Assembly: GCF_039655875.1 (NCBI RefSeq)
Contig: NZ_JBBYXK010000002.1
Location: 868,001-932,000 of the forward strand
DNA length: 64,000 nt
Direction: 5' to 3'
Source of the DNA: Emcibacter sp. SYSU 3D8
Lineage (GTDB): Bacteria > Pseudomonadota > Alphaproteobacteria > SMXS01
The notes under the pieces are model-generated. The model was not told where the DNA came from. It searched no databases and was given only the letters and a program-made list of their open reading frames with translations. Positions 1-8,261 of the stretch are shown here, piece after piece; position 1 is the stretch's first letter, and each line of letters begins with the position of its first letter. The position numbers were made by a program, and so were the translations under genes.

Positions 1-717
1 GCGGGCGGCGTGTGGTATCTGCGCGACTTCGAGGACTGGATCGACAACCCGGAAGTGGGCCCGATCTGCTTCCAGTTCGGTACCCGCCCGCTGCTCACCC
101 GGGAAAGCCCGATCCCCGAGCTGTGGAAGCAGCGGCTGATGACCCTGGACGAGGGCGACGTGCAGCTCCACCGCCACTCACCCACCGGCTTCTATGCCTC
201 GGCGGTGCGCAACGATTTCCTTGCCGAGCTCGACGGGCGCAGCGAGCGCCAGATCGCCTTCACGGCCGAGCCGGTCGGCGAGCACCAGGTGCCGTTTTCG
301 CTCGGCGCCCGCAAGAACACGGTCTTCCTGACGCCGGGCGATGCCCAGCACGTGGCGGACTGGGAAGCCCAGGGCTACGATCGCCCCATGCGCACCCCCG
401 ACCAGACGCTGATCTTCGTCGCCGCCGAGAAGCAGCGCGAGATCCAGAAGGACCAGGCCGACTGCATGGGCTGTCTCAGCTCGTGCCGGTTCTCCAACTG
501 GGCCGATCACGGTGACTTTTCCAACGGCAAGAAGGCCGATCCGCGTAGCTTCTGCATCCAGAAGACGCTGATGGATATCGCCCATGGCGGCGATGTGGAC
601 AACAATCTGATGTTCGCCGGTCACAGCGCCTACCGCTTCGCCCAGGACCCGTTCTACTCGAACGGCTTCGTCCCCACGGTGAAGCAGCTTGTCGACCGCA
701 TCGCCACGGGCGACTGA
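1..717 (+). CDS. Nitronate monooxygenase family protein, C-terminal part (5' end outside window)
   Basis: The frame is open from the first base, so the gene starts upstream; the GTG at 10 is only the first in-window candidate. The roughly 235 visible residues resemble the C-terminal part of FMN-dependent nitronate monooxygenase/2-nitropropane dioxygenase-like proteins of alphaproteobacteria. They include a Cys-rich stretch, CMGCLSSCRFSNW, and a closing segment with GHSAYRFAQDPFYSNGFVPT. The catalytic barrel and FMN site lie mostly outside the window, so activity cannot be judged. Family assignment rests on recall of the C-terminal pattern. The gene converges on the glutathione transferase gene, with two hairpins between them. 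Confidence 0.7.
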   Translation, partial: AGGVWYLRDFEDWIDNPEVGPICFQFGTRPLLTRESPIPELWKQRLMTLDEGDVQLHRHSPTGFYASAVRNDFLAELDGRSERQIAFTAEPVGEHQVPFSLGARKNTVFLTPGDAQHVADWEAQGYDRPMRTPDQTLIFVAAEKQREIQKDQADCMGCLSSCRFSNWADHGDFSNGKKADPRSFCIQKTLMDIAHGGDVDNNLMFAGHSAYRFAQDPFYSNGFVPTVKQLVDRIATGD

Positions 718-749
718 CTACTTTTCCATTGCTGTCGCTGTCTTGCCGC

Positions 750-770
750 GCCCCGGACTGCTTCCGGGGC
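750..770. terminator. Hairpin between convergent genes
   Basis: Perfect 8-bp stem GCCCCGGA / TCCGGGGC with a 5-nt loop (758-762), 33 bases after the stop of the upstream gene. No T-run follows, so it may be a weak bidirectional terminator or an mRNA 3' stabiliser. Confidence 0.4.
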
Positions 771-777
771 CGGTCGC

Positions 778-798
778 GGGCTGGGACATCACCAGCCC
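778..798. terminator. Second hairpin between convergent genes
   Basis: Perfect 7-bp stem GGGCTGG / CCAGCCC around a 7-nt loop (785-791), just downstream of the hairpin at 750-770. It lies 34 bases from the 3' end of the minus-strand glutathione transferase gene. No T-tract is present. Confidence 0.35.
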
Positions 799-831
799 GG
801 ACAGGCGCAGGGGCGCACGGCGCGCTTTGGT

Positions 832-1470
832 TCAGTCCAGCTTGGGCGGCAGGTCCGGGTCGGCTTTCTTTGCCGCCCGCTGGAAGGCAGGGCGCTCGCC
901 GATGCGTTTCAGATAGGCCAGCAGGTTCGGCATGTGCGAAATGTCCCGCGGCACGAACAGGCGCATGGTCGTCAGCGGGAACAGCATGATGATGTCGGCG
1001 GCGGTGAACTCGCTGCCGGCGAAATAGCGCGCCTTGCCCAGCCGATCCTCTACCATGGCGAACGCCTTGTCGCCGCGTGACCGCAGCGCCCGGGTCACAT
1101 CGGTTTCGGGCACGTCCATCATCTGCAGGATGATGCCCACCATGGCGCTGGGCATCATGGAGCCGTTGGCGAAGTTGAACCAGAACAGGTAGTCGGCGAA
1201 ATTCGGGTGGTCGGGCTTCAGCGCCAGCCGGCCATTGCCGTATTTGGCGTTGATGTATTCGATGATCGCGCCGGACTCGCCCAACACCAGGTCGCCGTCG
1301 GTGATCACCGGCGCGGTGCCGAACGGATGAATCGCCTTGTACTCGGGAGGCGCGAGCCGGGTGACGGGATCCCGGTCATATTTTTTCATTTCGTATGGAA
1401 TGTTCAGCTCCTCGCACAGCCAGACGATTCGGTCCGATTGCGAGATGCCCAGATGATGCACGGTCAGCAT
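832..1470 (-). CDS. Glutathione S-transferase family protein
   Basis: 212 residues, the usual size for a soluble bacterial glutathione transferase. The N-terminal half is a thioredoxin-like domain: MLTVHHLGISQSDRIVWLCEEL carries a Ser in the usual glutathione-activating region. It is followed by the cis-proline segment FGTAPVI and the glutathione-contacting GESGAIIEYI. The C-terminal half (from about residue 85) is the helical domain. It probably conjugates or reduces electrophiles in the cytoplasm; the substrate is unknown. It is a single gene between a convergent nitronate monooxygenase and a secreted protein on the same strand. Confidence 0.85.
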   Translation of the reverse strand: MLTVHHLGISQSDRIVWLCEELNIPYEMKKYDRDPVTRLAPPEYKAIHPFGTAPVITDGDLVLGESGAIIEYINAKYGNGRLALKPDHPNFADYLFWFNFANGSMMPSAMVGIILQMMDVPETDVTRALRSRGDKAFAMVEDRLGKARYFAGSEFTAADIIMLFPLTTMRLFVPRDISHMPNLLAYLKRIGERPAFQRAAKKADPDLPPKLD

Positions 1471-1566
1471 GGTCTTCCTTCCCGGAAATGTCTGGGCAGA
1501 GTCCTAACCCGACATGCGCCCGACCGCCATGGATATCGTGCGGCGCCGGCGTCGGAGCCTGCTGGA

Positions 1567-2055
1567 CTAGGGTGCCGGCGTCTGCTCGACAGGGGCCAGC
1601 ACCTGCTTGATGTCGCCGACCATCAGCACCACGGGCGTGATGTGCTCGGGGCCCGAGGCATGGGCCAGCGTGCCCGAGACCACGAAGCTGGTGCCCGCGA
1701 GTTCGGCGCGGAACTGCGGCCCGCCAGGCTGAAACACCAGCTGCACGCTGTTCAGGTTCTGCTCGGGCGTGTTGGCCGGATTGGCGGGGTCGCCGTCGAC
1801 GCAGATCGCCGGGCTCAGTTGCAGGATCGGCACCTGGACGATCGCATCGGTTTTGGGCGTGGCGCCGTAACCGGGCGGGCCGGACACCTGCAGCGAGTTC
1901 ACCATGCCGGTCAGCGCCACCGGCGCGGGTCCATATGTCAGGCAGGCCGGTTCGGCGAGCGCAGCGGTGCACGACAGGCCCAGCACCAGGCTGGCGGCTG
2001 CGGCGGCGGCGCGCGCGGACCGGCGTGGATTGGCGGCAATCAGACGGCGTGTCAT
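1567..2055 (-). CDS. Secreted protein resembling the DUF4431 family
   Basis: 162 residues. The ATG at 2055 is chosen because it gives a clean signal peptide: an Arg-rich start, an Ala-rich hydrophobic core, and a likely cleavage after ALA near residue 35. An upstream in-frame start at 2184 would place a charged stretch ahead of it. The mature part has two cysteines (CLTYGP and AICVDGD), which could form a disulfide. The pattern CxxY..P..V.L.G....PGPPxY.....PICV seen in DUF4431 proteins is largely present. Function is unknown. The gene is divergent from irr. Confidence 0.6.
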   Translation of the reverse strand: MTRRLIAANPRRSARAAAAAASLVLGLSCTAALAEPACLTYGPAPVALTGMVNSLQVSGPPGYGATPKTDAIVQVPILQLSPAICVDGDPANPANTPEQNLNSVQLVFQPGGPQFRAELAGTSFVVSGTLAHASGPEHITPVVLMVGDIKQVLAPVEQTPAP

Positions 2056-2139
2056 CGGATGCTCCTCGGGTGTTGGAGGCGGGGATCCGGGGACAAACGA
2101 TGAAACTGCAGCAATGTGCCGCCGCGATCGGCCCATTGC

Positions 2140-2169
2140 TTGACTTTTGCAGTCTGGAGTCAATCTAAT
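2140..2169 (+). promoter_or_regulatory. Probable irr promoter
   Basis: TTGACT (2140-2145) and TCTAAT (2164-2169) with an 18-bp spacer match a sigma-70-type promoter. The -35 is also the left arm of an inverted repeat TTGACT...AGTCAA (right arm 2157-2162), so a regulator could bind across the -35 and spacer. Prediction from sequence only. Confidence 0.5.
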
Positions 2170-2207
2170 GACGGTGATGCGCAACCGCGCCCACCGTGCA
2201 TCTTTCG

Positions 2208-2636
2208 ATGGACAAAAACATGACCGAACGACCTTACGCCCAAGCGATCAACCGTCTCCGTGATGCGGACCTGCGTCCGACGCGGCAACGGCTGGCCCTG
2301 GCCAAATTATTGTTCGAGCAGGGCTGCGATCGCCATGTCACGGCGGAGACGCTGCACGAAGAGGCGCAGAAATCCGGCGCCCGCGTGTCGCTCGCCACGG
2401 TCTACAATACGCTGCACCAGTTCACCGATGTGGGCCTGTTGCGCGAGATCATGGTGGATTCGGGCAAGACCTATTTCGACACCAATATTTCCGACCACCA
2501 CCATTTCCTGTGCGAGACGTCGGGGAATCTTACCGACATACCGGCGCATATGGTGACCGTGGCCGGGCTGCCGCAGGCGCCCGACGGCCGCAAGATCAGT
2601 CGCGTCGACATCGTCATCCGCATCTGCGACGAGTGA
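2208..2636 (+). CDS. irr: Iron response regulator Irr (Fur family)
   Basis: 142 residues from the ATG at 2208; GTG at 2196 and ATG at 2220 are alternatives and no strong Shine-Dalgarno sequence decides between them. The N-terminal winged helix includes LRPTRQRLALAKLLF and the recognition segment VSLATVYNTLHQF. The C-terminal dimerisation domain carries the HHH run (DHHHFLCE) of Irr proteins, implicated in haem sensing, and lacks the CxxC zinc motifs of classical Fur. Irr is the alphaproteobacterial regulator that responds to haem and so to iron status. An Irr-type operator lies 10 bases downstream of its stop, upstream of the rubrerythrin operon. Confidence 0.9.
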   Translation: MDKNMTERPYAQAINRLRDADLRPTRQRLALAKLLFEQGCDRHVTAETLHEEAQKSGARVSLATVYNTLHQFTDVGLLREIMVDSGKTYFDTNISDHHHFLCETSGNLTDIPAHMVTVAGLPQAPDGRKISRVDIVIRICDE

Positions 2637-2646
2637 CCCGCCGCCG

Positions 2647-2673
2647 CCTTATTTAGAATCATTCTAAATAAGG
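2647..2673. promoter_or_regulatory. Irr box (iron control element palindrome)
   Basis: A perfect inverted repeat: 13-bp arms CCTTATTTAGAAT (2647-2659) and ATTCTAAATAAGG (2661-2673) around a single C. The core TTTAGAA-N3-TTCTAAA is the iron control element recognised by Irr in alphaproteobacteria. It ends one base before a -35 hexamer at 2675, so bound Irr would contact RNA polymerase or compete with it. The neighbouring irr gene supports the reading. Confidence 0.85.
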
Positions 2674-2674
2674 C

Positions 2675-2703
2675 TTGACCCCGGGAACGTGACGGTGTGT
2701 AGT
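2675..2703 (+). promoter_or_regulatory. Probable promoter of the rubrerythrin operon
   Basis: TTGACC (2675-2680) and TGTAGT (2698-2703) with a 17-bp spacer, immediately after the Irr box. The -35 is good and the -10 is moderate, as is common for regulated promoters. Confidence 0.55.
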
Positions 2704-2785
2704 AGCGTCACGCCAGCGCTCGACGCGCTGGCCGAGAGCCTTTGACGAGGCTGGGGAACAGATAACACTAGCTCAGGAGAACATC

Positions 2786-3205
2786 ATGTCGCTCGCCGGT
2801 TCCAAGACCGTAGACAATCTGAAAGCCGCCTTTGCCGGCGAAAGCCAGGCCAACCGCCGCTACCTCTATTTCGCGCAGAAGGCCGATGTGGAAGGCTACA
2901 ACGATGTGGCCGCGGTGTTCCGCTCGACCGCCGAAGGCGAGACCGGCCATGCTCACGGCCACCTGGAATTCCTCGAGGCGGTCGGCGATCCCGCGACCGG
3001 CGAGCCGATCGGCGAAACCTCGCTGAACCTCAAGGCCGCCATCGCCGGCGAGACCCACGAATACACCGACATGTATCCTGGCATGGCCCGCACGGCCCGC
3101 GAGGAAGGCTTCGACGAAATCGCCGACTGGTTCGAGACGCTGGCGAAGGCCGAACGTTCGCATGCCGGCCGTTTCCAGAAGGCCCTGGACACCCTGGGCG
3201 CCTGA
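2786..3205 (+). CDS. Rubrerythrin-family di-iron protein
   Basis: 139 residues, a single ferritin-like four-helix domain without the C-terminal rubredoxin domain of full-length rubrerythrins (erythrin-like). Iron-ligand motifs are visible: [36 protein letters not shown] and [10 protein letters not shown], which supply the paired Glu and ExxH-type ligands. Such proteins reduce hydrogen peroxide or buffer iron in the cytoplasm. The start at 2786 has AGGAGA upstream. First gene of the putative Irr-controlled operon, followed by a strong hairpin before the Fe-S oxidoreductase. Confidence 0.9.
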   Translation: MSLAGSKTVDNLKAAFAGESQANRRYLYFAQKADVEGYNDVAAVFRSTAEGETGHAHGHLEFLEAVGDPATGEPIGETSLNLKAAIAGETHEYTDMYPGMARTAREEGFDEIADWFETLAKAERSHAGRFQKALDTLGA

Positions 3206-3231
3206 TCAAGCCCACCGTCCTGACGGGATGG

Positions 3232-3257
3232 GGCCGGAGTCTTCGCTGACTCCGGCC
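3232..3257 (+). terminator. Strong intercistronic hairpin
   Basis: Perfect 10-bp stem GGCCGGAGTC / GACTCCGGCC with a 6-nt TTCGCT loop, between the rubrerythrin gene and the Fe-S oxidoreductase gene. No T-tract follows, so it looks more like a processing or stabilising element, or a partial attenuator, than a full terminator. Confidence 0.45.
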
Positions 3258-3294
3258 ATTCCGCCGCCCACACCCCATTGAAAGAGGAAGCGCC

Positions 3295-4635
3295 ATGGCT
3301 GAAGGCAGTCTCGACGCGCCGATCCGCCATCCACTGGATTGGAACAATCCGGACTTTTACGACGCCGAAAAGCTCGACGAGGAAGTCCGCCGGGTTTTCG
3401 ACATCTGCCATGGCTGCCGCCGCTGCTTCAATCTGTGCGATTCGTTCCCGCGCCTGTTCGACCTGGTCGATGAATCCCCGACCATGGAACTGGATGGGGT
3501 CAAGAGCGAGGACTTCAAGCCGGTCGTCGACGCCTGCACGCTCTGCGATCTGTGCTTCATGACCAAGTGCCCCTACGTGCCGCCGCACGAGTTCAACCTG
3601 GACTTCCCGCATCTTATGCTGCGCTACCGCGCGGCCGAGCGCAAAGCAGGGCACACCAAGTTCACCCACGAACAGCTGGTCCAGACCGACCGCAACGGCA
3701 AGCTGTTCGGTCCCGTCGCGCCCGTCGTCAACTGGGCCACCGACCTGGACAACAAGCTGACCCGGCCCATCATGGAAGCGGTCGCCGACGTGGACCGCAA
3801 CGCCTATGTGCCCAAGTTCCAGGGCGACACCTTCGTGCGCCGCGCGAAGAAGCATCCGCCGGCGGTCAACGCCGCGGCGCCGGGACATGGCCGCAAGGCG
3901 GTGATCTATGCAACCTGCTTCGCCAATTACAACAATCCGGATATCGGCGTCGCCACCCAGGCGGTGCTGGCGCGGAACGGTGTCGAGACCGAGGTGGTCT
4001 ATCCCAAGTGCTGCGGCATGCCGCTGCTCGAGCAGGGCGACATCGAGGGCGTCGCCGCGAACGCCCGCAAGGTGACCGCCGAGCTGTTGCCCTGGGTCGA
4101 GAAGGGCTATGACATTGTCGCGCTGGTGCCGTCCTGCGCACTGATGCTGAAATTCGAATGGCCGCTGATCCTGCCCGGCGATGAAACCGTGAAGAAGATC
4201 TCCGAGGCCACGTTCGATTCCGCCGAATATGTCGTCGACATCGCCCGCAAGCAGGGTTTGGCCGACGGCCTTCAGCCGCTCGAAGGCGGCGTCACCGTCC
4301 ATCTCGCCTGCCACGCCCGCGCCCAGAACATGGGTCCGAAAGCGGCCGAGATGCTGCGGCTGATCCCCGAGCCCGACGTGGCGGTAATCGAGCGTTGCTC
4401 GGGCCATGGCGGCTCGTGGGGCATGATGAAAGACAATTTCGAGGTGGCGATGAAGGTCGGCAAGCCCGTCGCCCAGAATGCCGTCAAACAGGCCAAGGCC
4501 TATGTGTCCAGCGAGTGCCCGCTGGCCGCCGATCATATCGTCCAGGGCATGGAACGTCTCGACAAGGACAAGACGCCGGCGCGTTCATGGCACCCCATGG
4601 AGCTGATGGCGCTGGCCTACGGCATCCGGCCGTAA
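3295..4635 (+). CDS. Heterodisulfide reductase-related Fe-S oxidoreductase (COG0247 type)
   Basis: 446 residues. The N-terminal ferredoxin-like region holds two cysteine clusters, [16 protein letters not shown] and [17 protein letters not shown], suited to 4Fe-4S centres. The C-terminal half has two CCG-type segments, around [12 protein letters not shown] and [11 protein letters not shown]...CSGHGGSWG, as in HdrB and GlpC-like proteins. It probably transfers electrons in the cytoplasm; donor and acceptor are unknown. It is read after the rubrerythrin and just ahead of the DUF3501 gene, so all three likely share the Irr-box promoter. An attractive inference is that it supplies electrons to rubrerythrin. 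Confidence 0.85.
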   Translation: MAEGSLDAPIRHPLDWNNPDFYDAEKLDEEVRRVFDICHGCRRCFNLCDSFPRLFDLVDESPTMELDGVKSEDFKPVVDACTLCDLCFMTKCPYVPPHEFNLDFPHLMLRYRAAERKAGHTKFTHEQLVQTDRNGKLFGPVAPVVNWATDLDNKLTRPIMEAVADVDRNAYVPKFQGDTFVRRAKKHPPAVNAAAPGHGRKAVIYATCFANYNNPDIGVATQAVLARNGVETEVVYPKCCGMPLLEQGDIEGVAANARKVTAELLPWVEKGYDIVALVPSCALMLKFEWPLILPGDETVKKISEATFDSAEYVVDIARKQGLADGLQPLEGGVTVHLACHARAQNMGPKAAEMLRLIPEPDVAVIERCSGHGGSWGMMKDNFEVAMKVGKPVAQNAVKQAKAYVSSECPLAADHIVQGMERLDKDKTPARSWHPMELMALAYGIRP

Positions 4636-4646
4636 GGAGTTTCCCG

Positions 4647-5234
4647 ATGACCAAGCAAATCACGCGTGCCGACATCCTGCCGACCGCGGAATATGGCGCG
4701 ATCCGCAAGCAGAAGCGCTCGGAACTGGTGGCGAAGAAGCGGCATCGCCGGGTTGAAGTCGGCCCCCACGTGACCTTCTATTTCGAGAGCTACGAGACCA
4801 TGTGGCTTCAGATTCACGAGATGCTCTTCATCGAGAAGGGCGGCGAGGCGCAGGTCGATGACGAGCTGGCTGCCTACAACCCGCTGATTCCGCAGGGTTC
4901 CGAGCTGATCGCCACCATGATGTTCGAGATCGACGACGAGAATCGCCGCAAGCGTGTGCTGGGCCGGCTGGGCGGCGTCGAGCAGACGGTGACGATCACC
5001 ATCGGCAGCCACGTGGTCCGCGCCACCGCTGAAGAGGACGTCGACCGGACAACCGCGGAAGGCAAAACGTCCTCGGTCCATTTCCTGCGTTTCCCGTTCA
5101 CGCCCGAGCAGATCGCCGCCTTCCGCGACCTCTCGCAGCCCGCCATTCTCGGCATCGGCCACGAGGGTTACCAGCACATGGCCATGCTGTCGGCGGACAC
5201 GCGCAACGCGCTGGCCAGCGACTTCGACGTCTAG
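4647..5234 (+). CDS. DUF3501 family protein
   Basis: 195 residues. The ATG at 4647 has TAAGGAG upstream and begins 11 bases after the stop of the Fe-S oxidoreductase gene. Recognisable family segments are RKQKRSELVAKKRHRRVEVGP near the start and FYFESYETMWLQIHEMLFIEKGG. There is no signal peptide or membrane segment, so it is cytoplasmic. DUF3501 genes are commonly found next to COG0247 oxidoreductase and rubrerythrin genes, as here, but the biochemical role is unknown to me. Last gene of the operon, converging on a flavoprotein gene. Confidence 0.85.
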   Translation: MTKQITRADILPTAEYGAIRKQKRSELVAKKRHRRVEVGPHVTFYFESYETMWLQIHEMLFIEKGGEAQVDDELAAYNPLIPQGSELIATMMFEIDDENRRKRVLGRLGGVEQTVTITIGSHVVRATAEEDVDRTTAEGKTSSVHFLRFPFTPEQIAAFRDLSQPAILGIGHEGYQHMAMLSADTRNALASDFDV

Positions 5235-5243
5235 GCTGGCATC

Positions 5244-5264
5244 GCTCCCGCATGGCGCGGGAGC
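5244..5264. terminator. Hairpin between convergent genes
   Basis: Perfect 8-bp stem GCTCCCGC / GCGGGAGC with a 5-nt loop, in the 38-bp gap between the DUF3501 gene and the convergent flavoprotein gene. Likely a shared bidirectional terminator, though without a T-run. Confidence 0.5.
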
Positions 5265-5272
5265 ACACGCCC

Positions 5273-6730
5273 TCAGTTGTTGAGCGTCGCCCGCGCGGCG
5301 TTCCGCCCGGCGACCCGGCCGTAATACGAGCCCGGGCCAAGACTCAGGCCGCTGGCATAGCCCTTGCCGTCCTGGGGAATGCTGGAGACGCAGGCGCCGG
5401 CCGCGTAGAAACCCGGAATGACCCGTCCCGTCCCGTCCAGCACCTCGCTATCGGCCGTGGTGCGCAGGCCGCCCAGGGTGAGATAACGATAATCCGAACT
5501 GGTGTAGGACAGGTCGAAGGCCGCGAAAGGCGGCTTGTCGAGCGGCTTCACCCAGTCGGGATGCTTGTTCCACAACGGGTCGGATCCCTGCGCGGCGGCC
5601 TTGTTGTAATCGGCCATGGTCCTTTGCAGCGCGCCCTGCGGAAGCCGCAGCCCGGTTTCCATTTCGGCAATGCTGTCCCAGCCGTCGATCAGCCGCTTCT
5701 GGATTTCCGGATAGGCGAATATCTCCGAATCGACGATCAGATAGGCCGCCGCGCCGGGCTGCTCGGCGATGTGCTCGGCGGTGCGGCCGTGATAGCTGTC
5801 CTCGGCCACGAAACGCTCGCCGCGGGTGTTGACCACGATGCCCTTGATCAACTGGCCCGGCGGATAGAACGACGAGGTCGCGATCGTGCCGCTCATTGCC
5901 TGGGTCGCCGCGCCGGCCGACAGGCCCAGCATCAACGCGGCGCCGTCATTGTGGGGAATCCCCAGCGCTTCCGCCGCCTCGGGAAGCTGCGGCGCGTAGC
6001 GCCGCATCAGTTCCTTGTTCATGCCGAAGCCGCCCGCCGCCAGGATCACCGCGCGGCGGGCGCGCAGATGGACGGGGCCGGATGTCTGGCGGACCTTTAC
6101 GCCCATGATGCGGCCGGCGTCGTCGCGCACCAGCGCCTTTACCTCGCTGTCGGTCTGGACCCGCACGCCTTCCTCGGCGCAGCGGGCAATCAGTGCGTTC
6201 ATGGCCAGCGCGCCGCCGCCATCGCCCACCTTGGCCACCTTGTGGCCGCGCGGCACCGGCGTGGCGATCTGGTAATAGGGCCAGACCTTTTCGTTGCCGG
6301 TCGAGGCGAGGCACTCGCTGGTCGGCGCGATCACCGCCTTGTCCTTGTAGTAGGTGCGCTCGAAGGGCACGCCCTGGGTCTCCAGCCAGTCGAAATGGTC
6401 GGCCGCGTCGTCGCAGAAGCGCCGCACGATGCGCGCGTCGGGCGCGCTGGTGCTGGCCATCAGGAACCTGAACATCTCCTCGGCGCTGTCGTCGTAGCCA
6501 ACGGCCTTCTGCACGGCAGTGCCGCCGCCCAGGTAAAAGATGCCCGCCGACAGGGCGCTGGCGCCGCCGCCGCCGCTGGCCCGCTCGATCACCAGCACAT
6601 CGGCGCCCGCCCGGCGGGCTTCCAGCGCGGCACAGGCGCCGGCGATGCCATAGCCGATGACGATAACGTCAGCGGTGTCGTTCCAGGCGCTGACCTGGTC
6701 GGCGCGCAGCAATTCGGGTGTGGTGGTCAT
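5273..6730 (-). CDS. FAD-dependent oxidoreductase (fumarate reductase / ketosteroid dehydrogenase-like)
   Basis: 485 residues. The N-terminal Rossmann dinucleotide-binding motif is VIVIGYGIAGACAALEARRAG with the following acidic residue in VLVIE. An ILAAGGFGMN segment near the middle and a C-terminal GLSLGPGSYYGRVAGRNAA stretch complete the FAD site. This is the architecture of the FAD-binding-2 family (fumarate reductase flavoproteins, 3-ketosteroid delta-1-dehydrogenases). The substrate cannot be told. It is divergent from a TetR-type regulator, with a large palindrome between them, so it is probably repressed by that regulator and induced by its ligand. Confidence 0.8.
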   Translation of the reverse strand: MTTTPELLRADQVSAWNDTADVIVIGYGIAGACAALEARRAGADVLVIERASGGGGASALSAGIFYLGGGTAVQKAVGYDDSAEEMFRFLMASTSAPDARIVRRFCDDAADHFDWLETQGVPFERTYYKDKAVIAPTSECLASTGNEKVWPYYQIATPVPRGHKVAKVGDGGGALAMNALIARCAEEGVRVQTDSEVKALVRDDAGRIMGVKVRQTSGPVHLRARRAVILAAGGFGMNKELMRRYAPQLPEAAEALGIPHNDGAALMLGLSAGAATQAMSGTIATSSFYPPGQLIKGIVVNTRGERFVAEDSYHGRTAEHIAEQPGAAAYLIVDSEIFAYPEIQKRLIDGWDSIAEMETGLRLPQGALQRTMADYNKAAAQGSDPLWNKHPDWVKPLDKPPFAAFDLSYTSSDYRYLTLGGLRTTADSEVLDGTGRVIPGFYAAGACVSSIPQDGKGYASGLSLGPGSYYGRVAGRNAARATLNN

Positions 6731-6913
6731 GCAGTCCTCGCTGTTCGATCGCCGGGGTGGAAATTACGCCGCACGGCCCGGGCCCGGACGAGGAGCTCCC
6801 CGTCCATTCCTGTCGGCGCGCGATGGCGCGCAGGTCACCGTTGCTCGCGACTGGTCCGGATTCATCGTGTTTCCTGTTGGCGCGCCGTGCTAAATGGCTT
6901 GACCGACGATAAC

Positions 6914-6945
6914 ATAAGACGTCTGTTGTACAACATCTATCTTAT
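6914..6945. promoter_or_regulatory. Candidate TetR-family operator palindrome
   Basis: A 32-bp dyad: ATAAGA (6914-6919), N4, the perfect 12-mer TGTTGTACAACA (6924-6935), N4, TCTTAT (6940-6945). It lies 20 bases upstream of the tetR start and between two divergent genes, where TetR-type autorepressors usually bind. Local AT-richness suggests it overlaps a promoter. Confidence 0.6.
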
Positions 6946-6965
6946 TTCCTTTTCCGGAGGGAAGC

Positions 6966-7559
6966 GTGCCGCCCGACATCGACCAGGATCAGCGCCGCGA
7001 GGACGTCGCCAGGACTGCGGCCAAGCTGGTCGCTGAACGCGGCATGGGCGCCATCACGTTCCGCAACCTGGCCGCGGAAATGGGATGCAGCACCACCGCG
7101 ATCAGCCACTATTTCACCAACCGCGACGAGATTCTCGCCGAGACCTACCGATACGTCGCCGCCCGGGCGGGGCAGGGACGCAAGCCGCCGCCCGGCGCCG
7201 ATGCGCGCGCCCGCTTGCAGTCAATCGAGCGGATTCTGCCGCTTGATGCGGGGACATGGGATAATTGGGTGATCTGGCTGTGTTTCTGGACCGAGGCGCT
7301 GTTCAATCCGGCCCTGGCGCGCCAACAGAAGGAATATTCCCGCGGCAGCCGCCGGATGATCGAGGACCTGCTTGAATCCGTGGGCTGCCCGGAGCCGCTC
7401 GCCGCCAGCCTGTCGCAGAAGGTGATGACCACGCTCTACGGCATTGCCGTGCAGGCCGCGTTTGACCGGGAATCCTGGACGCCGGCGGCGCAGCGTGCGG
7501 CGCTGCACGATGTGTTGCAGCCGGTATTCGACCTGATACCGGAAGCCGCTACTCCTTGA
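6966..7559 (+). CDS. TetR family transcriptional regulator
   Basis: 197 residues from a GTG start with GGAGGGAAGC just upstream. The N-terminal helix-turn-helix spans roughly residues 25-52 (ITFRNLAAEMGCSTTAISHYFTNRDEIL). The rest is an all-helical ligand-binding domain with no recognisable ligand signature. Divergent from the FAD oxidoreductase gene and preceded by a 32-bp palindrome, so it probably represses both. It ends 11 bases inside the 3' end of the convergent SH3 gene. Confidence 0.85.
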   Translation: MPPDIDQDQRREDVARTAAKLVAERGMGAITFRNLAAEMGCSTTAISHYFTNRDEILAETYRYVAARAGQGRKPPPGADARARLQSIERILPLDAGTWDNWVIWLCFWTEALFNPALARQQKEYSRGSRRMIEDLLESVGCPEPLAASLSQKVMTTLYGIAVQAAFDRESWTPAAQRAALHDVLQPVFDLIPEAATP

Positions 7560-8103
7560 AGACCTCGTAGGAATAGGCGCCCCAGAGACTCGACTTGCGC
7601 AGCCAGCCGGTGGCGCCGTCAACTTCCAGCTTGCACCATTCCTTGCGGCATTCGTCGAGCTCGCCCTGCACGCCCTTCTTGGCATAGAGCACGGGCGAAG
7701 CCGTGTCTTCGGGATCGCGGCGCAGGGTGGCGACGGCCACGGTGACGATCGCGCCCCGTTTCGACGACACCATGTGCTTGAGCATCCAGCCTTCGGCGCC
7801 GTCCACATCGCGCACTTTGCGCCACAGCTCGTATTCGGCGATGATCTCGACCGGCATGCCGCGGCGGGTATAGACCCAGTCGATCGGATAGCGGCTGCCC
7901 GGGCCGACGCGCATGTTGATCTTGCCGGACGACAGGGTGACGAAGCGGGGCAGCGGCAGGCCGGTGACGCCGCCGGCACCGGTCTCTTCGTCTTCGGCCT
8001 GCGCCCTTGCGGGCGCCGCCGGCAGCGCGGCCAGAAGGCACAGCGCGACCAGGAATCTCGCGACGATCTTCAAGCGGATGACCTGCCTATCCCCATGCAC
8101 CAC
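7549..8103 (-). CDS. Exported SH3-domain protein
   Basis: A signal peptide is evident (KIVARFLVALCLLAALPAAP, then ARA-QA). It is followed by two SH3-like modules: one around KINMRVGPGSRYPIDWVYTRRGMPVEII with a later WMLKHMV, the other ending TGWLRKSSLWGAYSYEVFKE. Bacterial SH3b domains often bind cell-wall peptides, so an envelope role is likely. The start is uncertain: GTGs at 8103/8100 have no clear ribosome site, while a TTG at 8073 begins exactly at the signal peptide and has AGGCAG upstream. The last 11 bases overlap the convergent tetR gene. Confidence 0.75.
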   Translation of the reverse strand: MVHGDRQVIRLKIVARFLVALCLLAALPAAPARAQAEDEETGAGGVTGLPLPRFVTLSSGKINMRVGPGSRYPIDWVYTRRGMPVEIIAEYELWRKVRDVDGAEGWMLKHMVSSKRGAIVTVAVATLRRDPEDTASPVLYAKKGVQGELDECRKEWCKLEVDGATGWLRKSSLWGAYSYEVFKE

Positions 8104-8261
8104 CAAAGGTTTATGCCGACCATGGGAATCGGTCAAGCGGCCACGCCGAATGCGGCCCTTGCAGGTTTGAAACCAAGGGGTACATCTGCTAGACACAGTT
8201 CGAGGGAACGGGCCAGAATCCCTCGTTATCCGACTGATATTTCGCCGTGGAGGGCGCCTCG

